Positions 55,178-64,000 are shown, numbered from the stretch's first letter. The stretch is 64,000 nt of DNA from JAHEJE01 sp965216335 (GCA_965216335.1 OZ244154.1:806001-870000); one strand, 5' to 3'. The notes: generated by a model not told the origin, from the sequence alone. Program-made: numbers and translations.

Positions 55178-56038
55178 ATGCGATTTTCAACTGCTCAGGA
55201 GTTCCGCGACTGGCCGGCCAAGGCGGTGACGATTTTCGGCATGTCCGGTGTCGGCAAAACCACACTCGGCACCCTGCTGCGCGCCCACGAATGGTTCCTC
55301 TATTCCGTCGACTACCGCATCGGCACCCGCTACATGGGCGAACACATCGTCGACAACTTCAAGCGCGAGGCGATGAAGGTGCCGTTTCTGCGCGATCTGC
55401 TGCGCACCGACTCGATCTACATTTCCTCCAACATCACGTTTGAAAACCTGTCGCCGCTGTCGACCTATCTCGGCAAGCCCGGCAATCCCGACAAGGGCGG
55501 CATACCGTTTGCCGAGTACCGCCGCCGGCTGGAGCAGCACCGCCAGGCGGAAATCGCCGCCCTGCTCGACATCGAAAAGTTCATCCGCAAGTCCCGCGAG
55601 ATCTACGACTATCCGCACTTCGTATGCGATACCGGAGGTTCGCTGTGCGAGGTCGTCAACCTGGTCGACCGCACCGACCCGGTGCTCAAGGCGCTCGCCG
55701 ACAACACGCTGATCCTGTACATCCGCGGCACCGAGGAACTGGCCGAGGAACTGATCAGCCGATTCCGCGCCGCCCCGAAACCGATGTACTACCAGCCGCA
55801 GTTCCTGGAAAGGAAATGGGCCGAGTTCAAGAACACCCACGGAATTCCCCGGGATGATGACGTCGACCCGGACGCCTTCGCCGTGTGGGGTTTCGAACAA
55901 CTCATCCACCACCGCATCCCGCTCTACGAAACCATCGCCAAACGCGCCGGCTACACCGTCGAAATGGCCGACATCCCGGCGGTGCGCGACGAACAGGACT
56001 TCGTTGAGCTGGTTTGCAGGGCGATTGAACGGGCCTGA
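55178..56038 (+). CDS. P-loop ATPase of unknown role
   Basis: A 286-residue protein with Walker A IFGMSGVGKTTLG at residues 19-31 and a kinase-like fold beyond (DTGGSL near residue 150; LADNTLILYIRGTEELAEELI). It is Tyr/Arg/Asp-rich and has no membrane segment. Similar ATPases are known in alphaproteobacteria, but I know of no proven function. It starts 16 bases after the Slam gene and may be in the same transcript; whether it helps the Slam system is not known. Intact by length and frame. Confidence 0.65.
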   Translation: MRFSTAQEFRDWPAKAVTIFGMSGVGKTTLGTLLRAHEWFLYSVDYRIGTRYMGEHIVDNFKREAMKVPFLRDLLRTDSIYISSNITFENLSPLSTYLGKPGNPDKGGIPFAEYRRRLEQHRQAEIAALLDIEKFIRKSREIYDYPHFVCDTGGSLCEVVNLVDRTDPVLKALADNTLILYIRGTEELAEELISRFRAAPKPMYYQPQFLERKWAEFKNTHGIPRDDDVDPDAFAVWGFEQLIHHRIPLYETIAKRAGYTVEMADIPAVRDEQDFVELVCRAIERA

Positions 56039-56126
56039 CCAGGCCGCCCGACCTAGCTGCTGCTGTCAAACGAATACGGCGCATCGTGTTCCCGAGGCAT
56101 CGGCAAGAACAACAATGGGGATTGCA

Positions 56127-57068
56127 ATGTCAAAGTACCGCAATGCACTGCCGCAAATCGGCAATGGACCCTTCATTCACTATGTCGGGATGGAGACCGA
56201 TCTGATCTTCAATCATGGAATCGACCTTCCTGGCTTTGCATCCTACCCGTTGCTTGCGACCGAGGACGGCACACAAACGGTCCGCAACTATTACCGGCAA
56301 CTCATGAACACCACCCGCAGCACGGGAGCCGGCGTCATCCTCGACAGTACCACCTGGGTGGCCAACCGTGACCGGGCCGCGGCCATCGGCATCAAACCGC
56401 AGGAGTTGCACCGGCTGAACCTGGCCGCCATAGACCTGATCGCCGAGGTTCGAAAAGAAGGCGGCGACCTGCCGACGGTCCTGTGTGCCCAGATGGGGCC
56501 ACGCGGAGACGGATATGCGCCGGGCGACCTGATGACCACCGAGCAGGCTGAGGACTATCACAGCGAGCAAATGCAGGTGATTGCACAATCACAGGCGGAT
56601 TTTGCCGCCGGATTCACGCTGTGCTACCCGCAGGAAGCGATTGGAATTGTGCGGGCCGGGCAGAAGTACGGAATGCCGGTCGCAATATCGTTTACCGTTG
56701 AAACCGACGGACATCTGCCAACCGGCATGCCGCTTCGCGAAGCCATTGAAACCGTGGATGCCGCGACTGATAGCGCAGCCGCCTACTTCCTGATCAACTG
56801 TGCCCATCCGGATCATTTTTCCAGCGTTCTCACCGACGAACCTTGGATTCTGCGCCTCAAGGGCGCCGTGGCGAACGCATCGCGCTGTAGCCATGCAGAG
56901 CTCGACGAAGCCGGAGAACTGGACGACGGCGACCCGGTGGAACTTGGCACCATGATGGGCAACCTGAGCAAAACCTTTCCGCATTTCACCATTTTCGGCG
57001 GTTGCTGCGGCACCGACATGCGCCACGTTCGCAACATCGCACAGCAGGTTGTTGTGGCAAAGGATTGA
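56127..57068 (+). CDS. Homocysteine S-methyltransferase-like protein
   Basis: A 313-residue TIM-barrel protein of the homocysteine/betaine methyltransferase family. The zinc Cys ligands are in YFLINCAHPDHF near residue 217 and GGCCGTDMRH near residue 292; the core GAGVILDSTTWVANRDRAAAIG also fits. Members move methyl groups from betaine, S-methylmethionine or related donors to homocysteine, or act on other thiols. The donor here is unknown. The ATG at 56127 follows GGGGA; homology starts at SKYRN. Confidence 0.8.
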   Translation: MSKYRNALPQIGNGPFIHYVGMETDLIFNHGIDLPGFASYPLLATEDGTQTVRNYYRQLMNTTRSTGAGVILDSTTWVANRDRAAAIGIKPQELHRLNLAAIDLIAEVRKEGGDLPTVLCAQMGPRGDGYAPGDLMTTEQAEDYHSEQMQVIAQSQADFAAGFTLCYPQEAIGIVRAGQKYGMPVAISFTVETDGHLPTGMPLREAIETVDAATDSAAAYFLINCAHPDHFSSVLTDEPWILRLKGAVANASRCSHAELDEAGELDDGDPVELGTMMGNLSKTFPHFTIFGGCCGTDMRHVRNIAQQVVVAKD

Positions 57069-57200
57069 CGTTCACCACCGGTTGGCAAAAAGGCGCCTGC
57101 CGGAAGGCATTTGGCATTGCTGGTTTTTTGGCGCACTCTTGCTAGGTGGTGAACGCCCTTTGGTCACGCACAGGGGCTGGCGAACTGAAAAAGGACGTCG

Positions 57201-58646
57201 ATGCCGGAGTTGATAGCCCTGCCGAGCTGGCTTGCGGTGCTGGTGATTGCGCTGGCCACCCTGGCGTTCATCAATCACTTCTTCCTGCCGGCCATCCGCT
57301 GGTTCGGGCGGCGCATTGCCAACCGGGTGATCAGCGACGTCAACCGGCGCTTCGGCCTCAAGCTGCCGACATTCCAGCTCACCAAGCGCCAGGTGCTGAT
57401 CGATCGGCTGGTCTACGATCCCGAGGTACTCGGCGCTGTATCGCGCGTCGCCGAGGAGCGGGCCGTTCCGCGCGATGGTGTGATGGCCGAGGTGGTGGTG
57501 TTCGCCCGCGAAATGGTGCCGTCTTTCAACCCCTACATCTATTTTCGACTGGGTTACCGGGTCGCCCGGTGGATCCTCCGGTCGTTTTACCGGGTCAATG
57601 CCGGCTGGGTGCACGAGGCCGCCCGCGAGCAACCTTCGGCCAACACCTCCGTGGTTTTCTTCATCAACCATCGCAGCAACATGGACTACCTGCTGGTGAG
57701 CTATCTTGCCTCCAACCGGGCAGCGCTGTCCTACGGCGCCGGCGAATGGGCCCGGGTCTGGCCGTTCCGCCCGCTGCTGCGGCTGGCCGGCGCCTACATT
57801 CTGCGCCGCAGCCAGGACAATACGCTGTACCGCACGGTGCTGCGTCGCTATGTGCAAATGGCGACCGCGGCCGGCGTGCCGCATGCGATCTTCTGCGAGG
57901 GCGGCTTGTCGCGGAACGGCAAGGTGAACGCGCCGAAACTCGGCCTTTTGAGCTACGTCTGCCACAACTTCGACCCTGCTGGTGCGCGTGATATCCTGTT
58001 CATTCCCGTCGGCACGAACTTCGACCGCGTCGTCGAGGAACGCATTCTGGTGGCAAGTCCCGACAGGAATTTCCACAACCGCAGCGCCGGCTTCATTCTC
58101 GGGTCGACGGTCAAGTTCGTGGTGATGCAGATCTGGCACCGGCTCACCGGTCAGTCGAAGGGCTTCGGCGTGGCCGCCGCCAACTTCGGCAAGCCGGTGT
58201 CGCTGCGTCAGTGGTCACGAGACAACGGAATATCGTTTGCCGGCCTTGCGCAGGACGACTATTTCGCTGCCGTTTCATCGCTCGGCAACGACCTGCACGG
58301 CCGTATCACCTGCGTCATCCCGGTGCTGGCCGTGCCTCTGCTGGCCATGATATTGTTGCAGTTGGAAGATCAACCTACCCCGGAGGTGCTGAGCGAGCGG
58401 GCGCTGCGGGAGGTTGAGCGGTTGCGCCAAATGGATGCCCATCCCGGCATGAAGGCCGGCGAAGAACCAAGCGCCATTGCGGACGGCCTGAAGCTCATGA
58501 GCGACCTTGACCTGATTTCGACAACTGCGCAGGGCACGATCGCCATCAATGAAAACGAACGGGATTTGCTGCAATACCACGCGAATTCCATCATCCAACT
58601 GGAAGCCGCGCTTGCCGCCAGGCAGGCGATTGTCGAAGACCAATGA
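57201..58646 (+). CDS. PlsB-like glycerol-3-phosphate acyltransferase
   Basis: A 481-residue acyltransferase. A membrane helix (residues 8-30) leads to motif I FFINHRSNMDYLLVSYL (HX4D) near residue 152, a motif II-like RRSQDNTLYRTVLRRYV, motif III IFCEGGLSRNGKVN near residue 231 and motif IV FIPVGTNFDRV. This is the PlsB type that moves acyl groups to glycerol-3-phosphate at the inner membrane. It is shorter than E. coli PlsB (about 800 residues) and is the form often found in alphaproteobacteria. Its stop overlaps the next gene by 4 bases (ATGA). Confidence 0.8.
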   Translation: MPELIALPSWLAVLVIALATLAFINHFFLPAIRWFGRRIANRVISDVNRRFGLKLPTFQLTKRQVLIDRLVYDPEVLGAVSRVAEERAVPRDGVMAEVVVFAREMVPSFNPYIYFRLGYRVARWILRSFYRVNAGWVHEAAREQPSANTSVVFFINHRSNMDYLLVSYLASNRAALSYGAGEWARVWPFRPLLRLAGAYILRRSQDNTLYRTVLRRYVQMATAAGVPHAIFCEGGLSRNGKVNAPKLGLLSYVCHNFDPAGARDILFIPVGTNFDRVVEERILVASPDRNFHNRSAGFILGSTVKFVVMQIWHRLTGQSKGFGVAAANFGKPVSLRQWSRDNGISFAGLAQDDYFAAVSSLGNDLHGRITCVIPVLAVPLLAMILLQLEDQPTPEVLSERALREVERLRQMDAHPGMKAGEEPSAIADGLKLMSDLDLISTTAQGTIAINENERDLLQYHANSIIQLEAALAARQAIVEDQ

Positions 58647-60040
58647 CCCAGCCGGCGCGTTTCAGCACTCAAGAAATTCTGGTTGCCGGCATGCGGACCC
58701 CATTTGGCGACCTGTTGGCCCGGCCCTGGTTCGACAGGCTGGCACTCAACTGCATCGCCTACTGGTTCGTTCCGCTGTCGCGGCTGTGGGCCGCCGCGCG
58801 CGCCGCCGAGGGCTCCCCCGACAGGTACTTCGCGGAAACCGGGATCACACCGACCCAAAGGCTGCAGCGCACGGTCGAGCGCACCCTAAGCCGCTTTGAG
58901 GCGGTGCGTCATACGGTGCTCGATATCGAGCACCAATGGGAAAGCATCATCTTCGGCGCCAAGACACCGGACGCAGACGCGGCTGCACAGATCGAACGCA
59001 CGCGGCTTCATAACCGCTCCGACTACAACAATTTGCGCCGCATTTTTGTGCCGCTGCGCCTGGCCGCAGATGTGCAGCCGATCAAGTGGCAAATCCCCTC
59101 ACCCGCCGAGGTTGCAGCGTTCTACGACCCGCTGGTCGACGATCCGGCCGCGGCCTTCGCCCTGCCCGACCCGATGCCCAAGGTCACGATGTCCCACCCC
59201 GTGCCCGGCAAGGATGGCGAGCACAGCTACTGGCTGCGCTTTGCGTCGCCGTCCACGCGCATGGCCGACCAGGTCATCGCGCGGGTCTACGAGCCGGCGA
59301 ACGCCAAGAACGCGCCGACGCTGATCTTCGGCCACGGCATCTGTGTCGAGTTCGACCACTGGCGCGGGCTGGTCGACGAGGTCGAGGCTATGGTCAAGAT
59401 GGGCATCCGTGTCGTGCGCCCGGAAGCCCCCTGGCACGGCCACCGGGTCCCAGACGGCATGTTCGGCGGCGAGAAGTTCATCGCCACGGCACCGGCCGGC
59501 GCGCTCGACCTGTTCACCTCTGCGGCACGCGAGTGGTCGGTGCTGATCGACTGGTTCCGCACCACCACCAGCGCCCCGGTCGCCATCGGCGGCAGCAGCC
59601 TGGGGGCAATGACGGCGCAGACCATCGCCGACAAGGCACATTTCTGGCCGAAACGGCTGCAGCCCGACGCGATGTTCCTGATCACCCACTGCGGGCACAT
59701 CGAGGATGCCGTCGTGCACGGCGAACTGGCCAAGGTCTGGGGCATCGCCCAGGCGACCATAGATCACGGCTGGCGTTCCGACATGATCCGCCACTACCTG
59801 CCGCTGATCGAAGCCGATGGGCATCCGGTCATCGACCCGCAGAACATCGTCACCGTGCTTGGCGACCGCGACAACGTCACCCCGTTCGACGGCGCCAGCA
59901 CGCTCAACGATGAATGGGCCCTGCCGCCCGAGAACCGCTTCGTTTACCGCCGCGGCCATTTCAGCGTGCCGATCGGCATGATGCGCGAACAGGCCTCGCT
60001 GAGACGGCTGAAGGATATCCTGACGCGCCTGTCGGGTTGA
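58643..60040 (+). CDS. Alpha/beta hydrolase
   Basis: A 465-residue hydrolase. The nucleophile elbow GGSSLGAM is near residue 312, the oxyanion strand TLIFGHGICVE is near residue 227, and the late GDRDNVTPFDG and RRGHFSVP segments hold the likely Asp and His of the triad. An N-terminal region of about 200 residues precedes the catalytic part and resembles nothing I know. It overlaps the acyltransferase gene by 4 bases, so a role in the same lipid pathway is possible but unproven. Substrate unknown. Confidence 0.75.
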   Translation: MTQPARFSTQEILVAGMRTPFGDLLARPWFDRLALNCIAYWFVPLSRLWAAARAAEGSPDRYFAETGITPTQRLQRTVERTLSRFEAVRHTVLDIEHQWESIIFGAKTPDADAAAQIERTRLHNRSDYNNLRRIFVPLRLAADVQPIKWQIPSPAEVAAFYDPLVDDPAAAFALPDPMPKVTMSHPVPGKDGEHSYWLRFASPSTRMADQVIARVYEPANAKNAPTLIFGHGICVEFDHWRGLVDEVEAMVKMGIRVVRPEAPWHGHRVPDGMFGGEKFIATAPAGALDLFTSAAREWSVLIDWFRTTTSAPVAIGGSSLGAMTAQTIADKAHFWPKRLQPDAMFLITHCGHIEDAVVHGELAKVWGIAQATIDHGWRSDMIRHYLPLIEADGHPVIDPQNIVTVLGDRDNVTPFDGASTLNDEWALPPENRFVYRRGHFSVPIGMMREQASLRRLKDILTRLSG

Positions 60041-60053
60041 TTGCGGTTTCAGG

Positions 60054-61064
60054 TCAATGGACAAGTCCCCCGGAGATCATTTCCCACAGTCGCGCAAGCC
60101 CCTCGGATGAGTTTTCGCGGTGGGTGCGGAACCGGACGTGCTCGGTGTCGGACGCCTCCCTGGCCAGCTCGATGGACCACAGGCCAGCGATCTCGTTGGG
60201 GATGATCGAATATCGGATATCGACGATCCGGTTGGGCCGGGCCGGGTCCCGGGTGATGTATCCATCGCTGAAATGCCGGAAGCGTTCGACGTCCCGGGCC
60301 TGCTGAGTTGCGGCCTTCAGCCAGGGAAAATCCTGCGCCAGGTCGAGCTTGGCCACACTGCTTCCCGGAAAGACCCGGCGCCCGTATCCGACCAGAACCG
60401 CATCGACATGATACCGGCCTTCGGCCTCGTAGAGCGTTTTCCATACCAGCAGGTTGCCGAAACTCGGCTTGACCTCCAGGCGGATGGGCGTGTGTCCCCG
60501 CGATGCTGCAATGTCCCGTCCCATCTCAAGCGCCGCCTGGTGCTGCAGCACGCCGAGCGCCAGGTAGCACCCGGCCCAGGCGAGGCCCAGTCGGGCATAG
60601 AGCGATGTCCGTTTGCGCCATGACAGGAACGCCAGACCGGCAATCGGCAAGGTGAACAGCGGATCGACGACAGAAACGATCTTCCAGGCAAACCGCTGAT
60701 CGCTCAGCGGCCACAGCAGCATGGTGCCGTAGGATGTCGCGGCATCCAGCAGGGCATGCGTTGCATAGCCCAGGGTACAGAATAGAGCCGTTTGCGCAAA
60801 GCTCAGCTTCCAGCGCCGGCCGAGCAGGAAATGCAGCACCAGCGCGACCAGCAGGCCGCCGAGGGGGATGAAGAACAGCGAGTGGGTGAACTGCCGGTGA
60901 TACTCGAGGAACAACAGCGGGTCGGTCGATGAGCGGATCAGGATATCAAGATCCGCTGCCATTCCCGATACGAAACCGAGCGCTCCGGCAACGCCGATCT
61001 CGGTCCTGCGGCGCGTTGCCTGCGGGAGCGTCGCGCCGAGCGTGCCTTGCGTGAATGGGTCCAT
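60054..61064 (-). CDS. YdjM-like membrane metal-dependent hydrolase
   Basis: A 336-residue membrane protein of the YdjM/LexA-regulated metal-dependent hydrolase family. MDPFTQGTLGATLPQ at the start, DLDILI near residue 39 and EYHRQFTHSLFF near residue 54 hold the His/Asp residues thought to bind metal, with further support in GYATHALLDAATSYG near residue 99. Four or five hydrophobic helices cover residues 60-170; the C-terminal third is soluble. In E. coli YdjM is SOS-controlled; no LexA box was found here. Function in the family is not settled. Confidence 0.8.
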   Translation of the reverse strand: MDPFTQGTLGATLPQATRRRTEIGVAGALGFVSGMAADLDILIRSSTDPLLFLEYHRQFTHSLFFIPLGGLLVALVLHFLLGRRWKLSFAQTALFCTLGYATHALLDAATSYGTMLLWPLSDQRFAWKIVSVVDPLFTLPIAGLAFLSWRKRTSLYARLGLAWAGCYLALGVLQHQAALEMGRDIAASRGHTPIRLEVKPSFGNLLVWKTLYEAEGRYHVDAVLVGYGRRVFPGSSVAKLDLAQDFPWLKAATQQARDVERFRHFSDGYITRDPARPNRIVDIRYSIIPNEIAGLWSIELAREASDTEHVRFRTHRENSSEGLARLWEMISGGLVH

Positions 61065-61121
61065 GTCAATTGTCCAATGTCCCCTGCCCGGCCTGAGTTG
61101 CCAGCCGGACGGCGATGCAAC

Positions 61122-61613
61122 CTAACCCTTCAGTGCCTCGAAACGCGCCAGGCTGTCCGGCGGCCAGTGCTCGCTGCGGCGGTAATACTCCGGCATCACC
61201 GGTATCGCGTCATCGAGCACCACCCAGGGCTGCTTGCTCATGGTCCAGATGTGGATATCCGGCGGCGCGGCGTCCGGGGTGTCGAGCGTGCCCGCGCGGA
61301 TGAAGGCGATCCGGTCGCCGATCCTGCCCATGGCATAGTGGCTCCACAGCGCTACCTTGCAGCGCGGACAGCGCAGGAATTTTTGTCCCAACCCGCTGGC
61401 CGACGGGGCCGGCACCAGTTCAGGCTCGCCCGCCAGAAGCTCGACCTGATCGCGCTCGATCTGCGCGTTGAGGGCAAACGCCGACCCGCTCTCGCGCTGG
61501 CACCACCGGCAATGGCAGCAGTGCACGAACATCGGCAAACGATTGAGACGGTAGCGCACACCCCCGCATGCGCAACCGCCGGTCAACTGAGGGTCTTCAG
61601 AGATTTCCGTCAT
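61122..61613 (-). CDS. GFA/CENP-V-family zinc protein
   Basis: A 163-residue GFA-family protein with zinc ligands in GGCACGGVRYRL near residue 12, VHCCHCRWCQRESG near residue 30 and LRCPRCKVALWSHY near residue 80. It is longer at the C-terminus than the family member at 40386-40814 and has a different pocket segment (KQPWVVLDDAIPVMPEYY). Function unknown beyond zinc binding. It may be co-transcribed with the small membrane protein gene 9 bases upstream. Confidence 0.8.
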   Translation of the reverse strand: MTEISEDPQLTGGCACGGVRYRLNRLPMFVHCCHCRWCQRESGSAFALNAQIERDQVELLAGEPELVPAPSASGLGQKFLRCPRCKVALWSHYAMGRIGDRIAFIRAGTLDTPDAAPPDIHIWTMSKQPWVVLDDAIPVMPEYYRRSEHWPPDSLARFEALKG

Positions 61614-61622
61614 AGCGTCCTA

Positions 61623-62012
61623 TTATGCAGGAATCGGCTCGGCTTTCGGTGGCATCAGATACCAGAGCACCGCGGCAACAAGCAACAAGGCCGGAACGTC
61701 GCCAACCAGATGGCCATGCTCACTGGCATCGCCGATGGCCTGCGCGGCCATAATCAGGGCATGGACAATGCTTGACCAGATGGTGAACGAGATCAGGCTG
61801 CGATGAGCCGGCGGATCGTTGGCCGCGATGATCAGGAAGATGCCGAGCGTCGCATAAACACCGCATATCATCTGGAAGTAATAGGCCCCCTCGCCGCCAT
61901 GCCACTGCCAGCCGGACGGCCAGACGATGGCCAGCGGATAGACCAAGCAGAAGATCACGCCGAAGATGCGCAGGGCCAGACGCAGGTATTTCTGTTTGTC
62001 GTTCGGGTTCAT
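61623..62012 (-). CDS. Small four-helix membrane protein
   Basis: A 129-residue protein with four hydrophobic helices (about residues 12-31, 44-62, 72-91 and 103-121) and a proline-rich end. Widespread short membrane proteins share the pattern IMVYGLxLxxL-like WSSIVHALIMAAQAI seen here. No enzyme motif. It lies between the OsmC gene and a GFA gene on the same strand. Probably a real inner-membrane protein of unknown function. Confidence 0.6.
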   Translation of the reverse strand: MNPNDKQKYLRLALRIFGVIFCLVYPLAIVWPSGWQWHGGEGAYYFQMICGVYATLGIFLIIAANDPPAHRSLISFTIWSSIVHALIMAAQAIGDASEHGHLVGDVPALLLVAAVLWYLMPPKAEPIPA

Positions 62013-62063
62013 AAGGTTTCTCCTTGTTGAAAATGTAACGTCGTCGTCACGATTGGTGCAATA

Positions 62064-62639
62064 TCAGCCACGTACCACGGCAATGGCGGGCGGCGACTTT
62101 AGGGTCTGCAGCACGACGCACGAGGCTTCGGCGGCGGCCAGCACACGGTCGAGCTGTGCTTGCGTCACGCCGGGTGCCGCCTGCATGTGGACACGAATGT
62201 CGATGGTCTGGAAACCGACTGGCACCTGCCGGTCGACCATTAGCGTGCCGCGCGTGTCCACGGTTGCATCGACCGTTACTTCAAGCTCGCGCAACTCGAT
62301 GCCGGACAGGTTGGCAACGATGCGGATGGTGCTGTCGAGGCAGCTGGCAATCGCGGCGGACAGTATCTCACCGGGATTCGGCAGATCGCACTCGCCGCCG
62401 ACCTTGCGGTGAACACCGGTGGCAATGTCGGCCGGCCGGCCATGTCCGAACAGCACATTACTGTGGATCGCGTCATCCGCGGCAATGCTCAGCGAAGTGG
62501 TGCGGGCCCGGTCGACGACGATGGCGTCCCGCGGTGCTTCCATGTAGCGGCCACGCAACGGCGCCTGCCGGGCGCGCATGTCGACGGGTTTCTGTGCGGC
62601 AGCGGGGTTTCTGAAGGGGATGATGTTCTCGGCAAGCAT
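62064..62639 (-). CDS. OsmC-family protein
   Basis: A 191-residue OsmC protein. The two redox Cys residues lie in AIASCLDSTIRIVANLSGIEL near residue 100 and EASCVVLQTLKS near residue 178, with HSNVLFGHGRPAD before them. OsmC/Ohr proteins reduce organic hydroperoxides through paired cysteines. A longer, more Arg-rich N-terminus than Ohr suggests the OsmC/YhfA side. GAGGAAAG precedes the ATG. It is divergent from the HxlR regulator gene, which may control it. Confidence 0.8.
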   Translation of the reverse strand: MLAENIIPFRNPAAAQKPVDMRARQAPLRGRYMEAPRDAIVVDRARTTSLSIAADDAIHSNVLFGHGRPADIATGVHRKVGGECDLPNPGEILSAAIASCLDSTIRIVANLSGIELRELEVTVDATVDTRGTLMVDRQVPVGFQTIDIRVHMQAAPGVTQAQLDRVLAAAEASCVVLQTLKSPPAIAVVRG

Positions 62640-62780
62640 GGGTCTTTCCTCTCGTTTGGCTGTTGTGACGGAGAAGAAGGTAACGCCCGCCACCCTGTCC
62701 GGCTGCTGCACCGCGCGTAGCAAGGCGCTATCGAAACTGGTAGTATCCAACTACACATTCTGTAGCGAAGCGGCGACACG

Positions 62781-63476
62781 ATGAGCACAAACACCTCCGG
62801 CAGCCTGTGCCCGGCAACCAAGTCGGCGGAAATCATTGGTGACAAATGGGTGCTGCTGATCCTGCGCGAGATGTTTCTCGGCTCCTCGCGCTTCAACGAT
62901 TTCCAGCGGGCTTTCCCGCGCATGTCGCCGACGATCCTGTCCAAGCGCCTCAAGCAGCTCGAGGCCGATGGCCTGATCATCCGCAAGACCGGTCCCGGCA
63001 ACAGAACCAGAGAGTACCGCCTGACGCGCTGCGGGCGCGAGCTTGGCCCGGTCATCGAACATATGGCGACCTGGGGCCTGCGCTGGGCGCGCCGGCGCCT
63101 GTCGGAGGAAGACCTCGACACCGGCAGCTTCATGTGGGACTTCCACCGCACCCTCAACACCGACGAACTGCCCGATGGCGAAACGGTGTTCTGTGTGAAG
63201 CTCAGCGATGTCGAGGACTACAGCACCTGGTGGCTGATCGCCGAAGACGGCACCGTCGATCTGTGCACCGACGACCCGGGCAAGGACGTCGATCTCTATG
63301 TAACGGCGCCAATGGAGACCCTTGTCGAGGTTTGGATGGGTGATAGGCCGGTCGGTGACGCGGTTGCCGGCGAAGACATCCTCTTGACCGGTCAAACCCA
63401 CCTCACCCGTTCAATCCCCCGCTGGTTCCCCCGCTCGACAATGGCGGACGTCAGGCCGGAAAGGGTCAGGGAGTAG
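62781..63476 (+). CDS. HxlR-type regulator with C-terminal sterol-carrier-like domain
   Basis: A 231-residue protein. Residues 1-105 are an HxlR winged helix (CPATKSAEIIGDKWVLLILREMFLGSSRFNDFQRAFPRMSPTILSKRLKQLEADGLI). The rest, with GETVFCVKLSDVEDYSTWWLIAEDGTVDLC, resembles an SCP2-like hydrophobic-ligand domain. HxlR regulators often answer to oxidants or aldehydes. Divergent placement from the OsmC gene, with 141 bases between, suggests it controls OsmC. Cys10 near the start could be redox-sensing. Confidence 0.8.
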   Translation: MSTNTSGSLCPATKSAEIIGDKWVLLILREMFLGSSRFNDFQRAFPRMSPTILSKRLKQLEADGLIIRKTGPGNRTREYRLTRCGRELGPVIEHMATWGLRWARRRLSEEDLDTGSFMWDFHRTLNTDELPDGETVFCVKLSDVEDYSTWWLIAEDGTVDLCTDDPGKDVDLYVTAPMETLVEVWMGDRPVGDAVAGEDILLTGQTHLTRSIPRWFPRSTMADVRPERVRE

Positions 63477-63571
63477 CTGGGCGTAGCCGCTCCGAACTTT
63501 TCTCCGCATTGACTTGCGCGGATCGCAGAACTCCGTCAGAACCTACCGGAAAAACCAGCAGGGGTTGGGCA

Positions 63572-64000
63572 TGACAAACTGGGTCGCAGACGCGGTGGCA
63601 AAGATTGAGGCGGACTATCAGCGCTCCGCCGATACGCATCTGTTCAAGCTGGAGGTGCCGCGGCTGGAGGGCATCGACATCTACCTGAAGGACGAAAGCA
63701 CCCACCCGACCGGAAGCCTCAAGCACCGGCTGGCCCGCTCGCTGTTCCTCTTTGCCCTGTGCAACGGCAAGATCGGCAGGGAAACGACGGTCATCGAGGC
63801 GTCGTCGGGCAGCACCGCGGTGTCGGAAGCCTATTTCGCCCGCATGCTCGGCCTGGACTTCGTGGCGGTGATGCCGCGCAGCACGGCCCAAAGCAAGATC
63901 GACAAGATCACGCTCTACGGCGGCACGTGCCACTTCGTCGACAGCGCACCGCAAATGCACGATGCCGCGACCGCCCTGGCGCAACAGATCGGCGGCTATT
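63572..64000 (+). CDS. Cysteine synthase-like PLP enzyme, N-terminal part
   Basis: The first 143 residues of a fold-type II PLP enzyme; the gene runs off the window. The PLP Lys is in HPTGSLKHRLARSL near residue 51, with IYLKDEST before it and EASSGSTAVSEAYFARMLG near residue 77 as the substrate loop. The family holds cysteine synthases, Cds1-like cysteine desulfhydrases and related enzymes; Thr-Gly-Ser-Leu-Lys before the Lys is seen in the Cds1-like group. AGGGG precedes the ATG. Confidence 0.75.

Overview
The window reads as chromosomal DNA of a GC-rich alphaproteobacterium, most likely of the order Hyphomicrobiales (Rhizobiales). Supporting this are a purB-purC-purS-purQ-purL-bolA-grxD purine neighbourhood with the F1-ATPase zeta inhibitor (DUF1476), a CckA-type hybrid kinase, a GAAC-N7-GAAC LexA operator in front of recA, a Usg-family protein, a DksA that lacks most zinc cysteines, and a probable 6S RNA between recA and alaS. 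I cannot name the genus.

Layout. 1-5.2 kb: end of purB, a small membrane protein, a histidine phosphatase, an L,D-transpeptidase, a minus-strand run of zeta inhibitor, HpcH/HpaI aldolase and nicotinate phosphoribosyltransferase, then a calcineurin-like phosphoesterase. 5.2-16.8 kb: a flavin monooxygenase-like gene, a GcvT-fold protein, purC-purS-purQ, a DUF1127 gene divergent from a MocR regulator, a large MscS channel, then purL, bolA and grxD closed by a good terminator. 17-22.6 kb: an MFS transporter and a minus-strand Gld-like ABC-2 export cluster (ATPase, permease, GldG, DUF4340). 22.6-26.4 kb: a MITE-like element, usg, amt and rpsD.

26.4-33.3 kb is an accessory stretch: degenerate hairpin repeats, a 132-bp unit repeated four times in tandem, a GNAT gene, a small exported protein, an IS1182-type element split in frame by an IS5-type element, and an AT-richer sulfotransferase-like gene. 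33.4-36.7 kb returns to core genes (murI, trmJ-like, icd). 36.7-40.3 kb is a chain of four mobile elements (IS630, IS5, MITE, IS630) joined end to end with one TA dinucleotide at every joint.

40.4-51.2 kb: GFA-family gene, alaS, 6S RNA, recA with its SOS box, a small membrane protein, an amidase, cckA, fliO and dksA. 51.4-57.1 kb: a MoxR ATPase, a TbpB-like surface lipoprotein overlapping a Slam (DUF560) outer-membrane protein, a P-loop ATPase and a homocysteine methyltransferase-like gene. 57.2-64 kb: a PlsB-like acyltransferase coupled to an alpha/beta hydrolase, a YdjM-like membrane protein, a second GFA gene, a small membrane protein, an OsmC protein divergent from an HxlR regulator, and the start of a cysteine synthase-like gene.

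The most notable items are the lipoprotein/Slam pair (a probable surface-lipoprotein export system outside the Neisseria-type hosts in which Slam is best known), the TA-linked transposon chain, the paired-arm changes between the two MITE copies, the covarying hairpin repeats near 26.4-27.4 kb, and the 6S RNA that begins on the last base of recA. No tRNA, rRNA or CRISPR array was seen.
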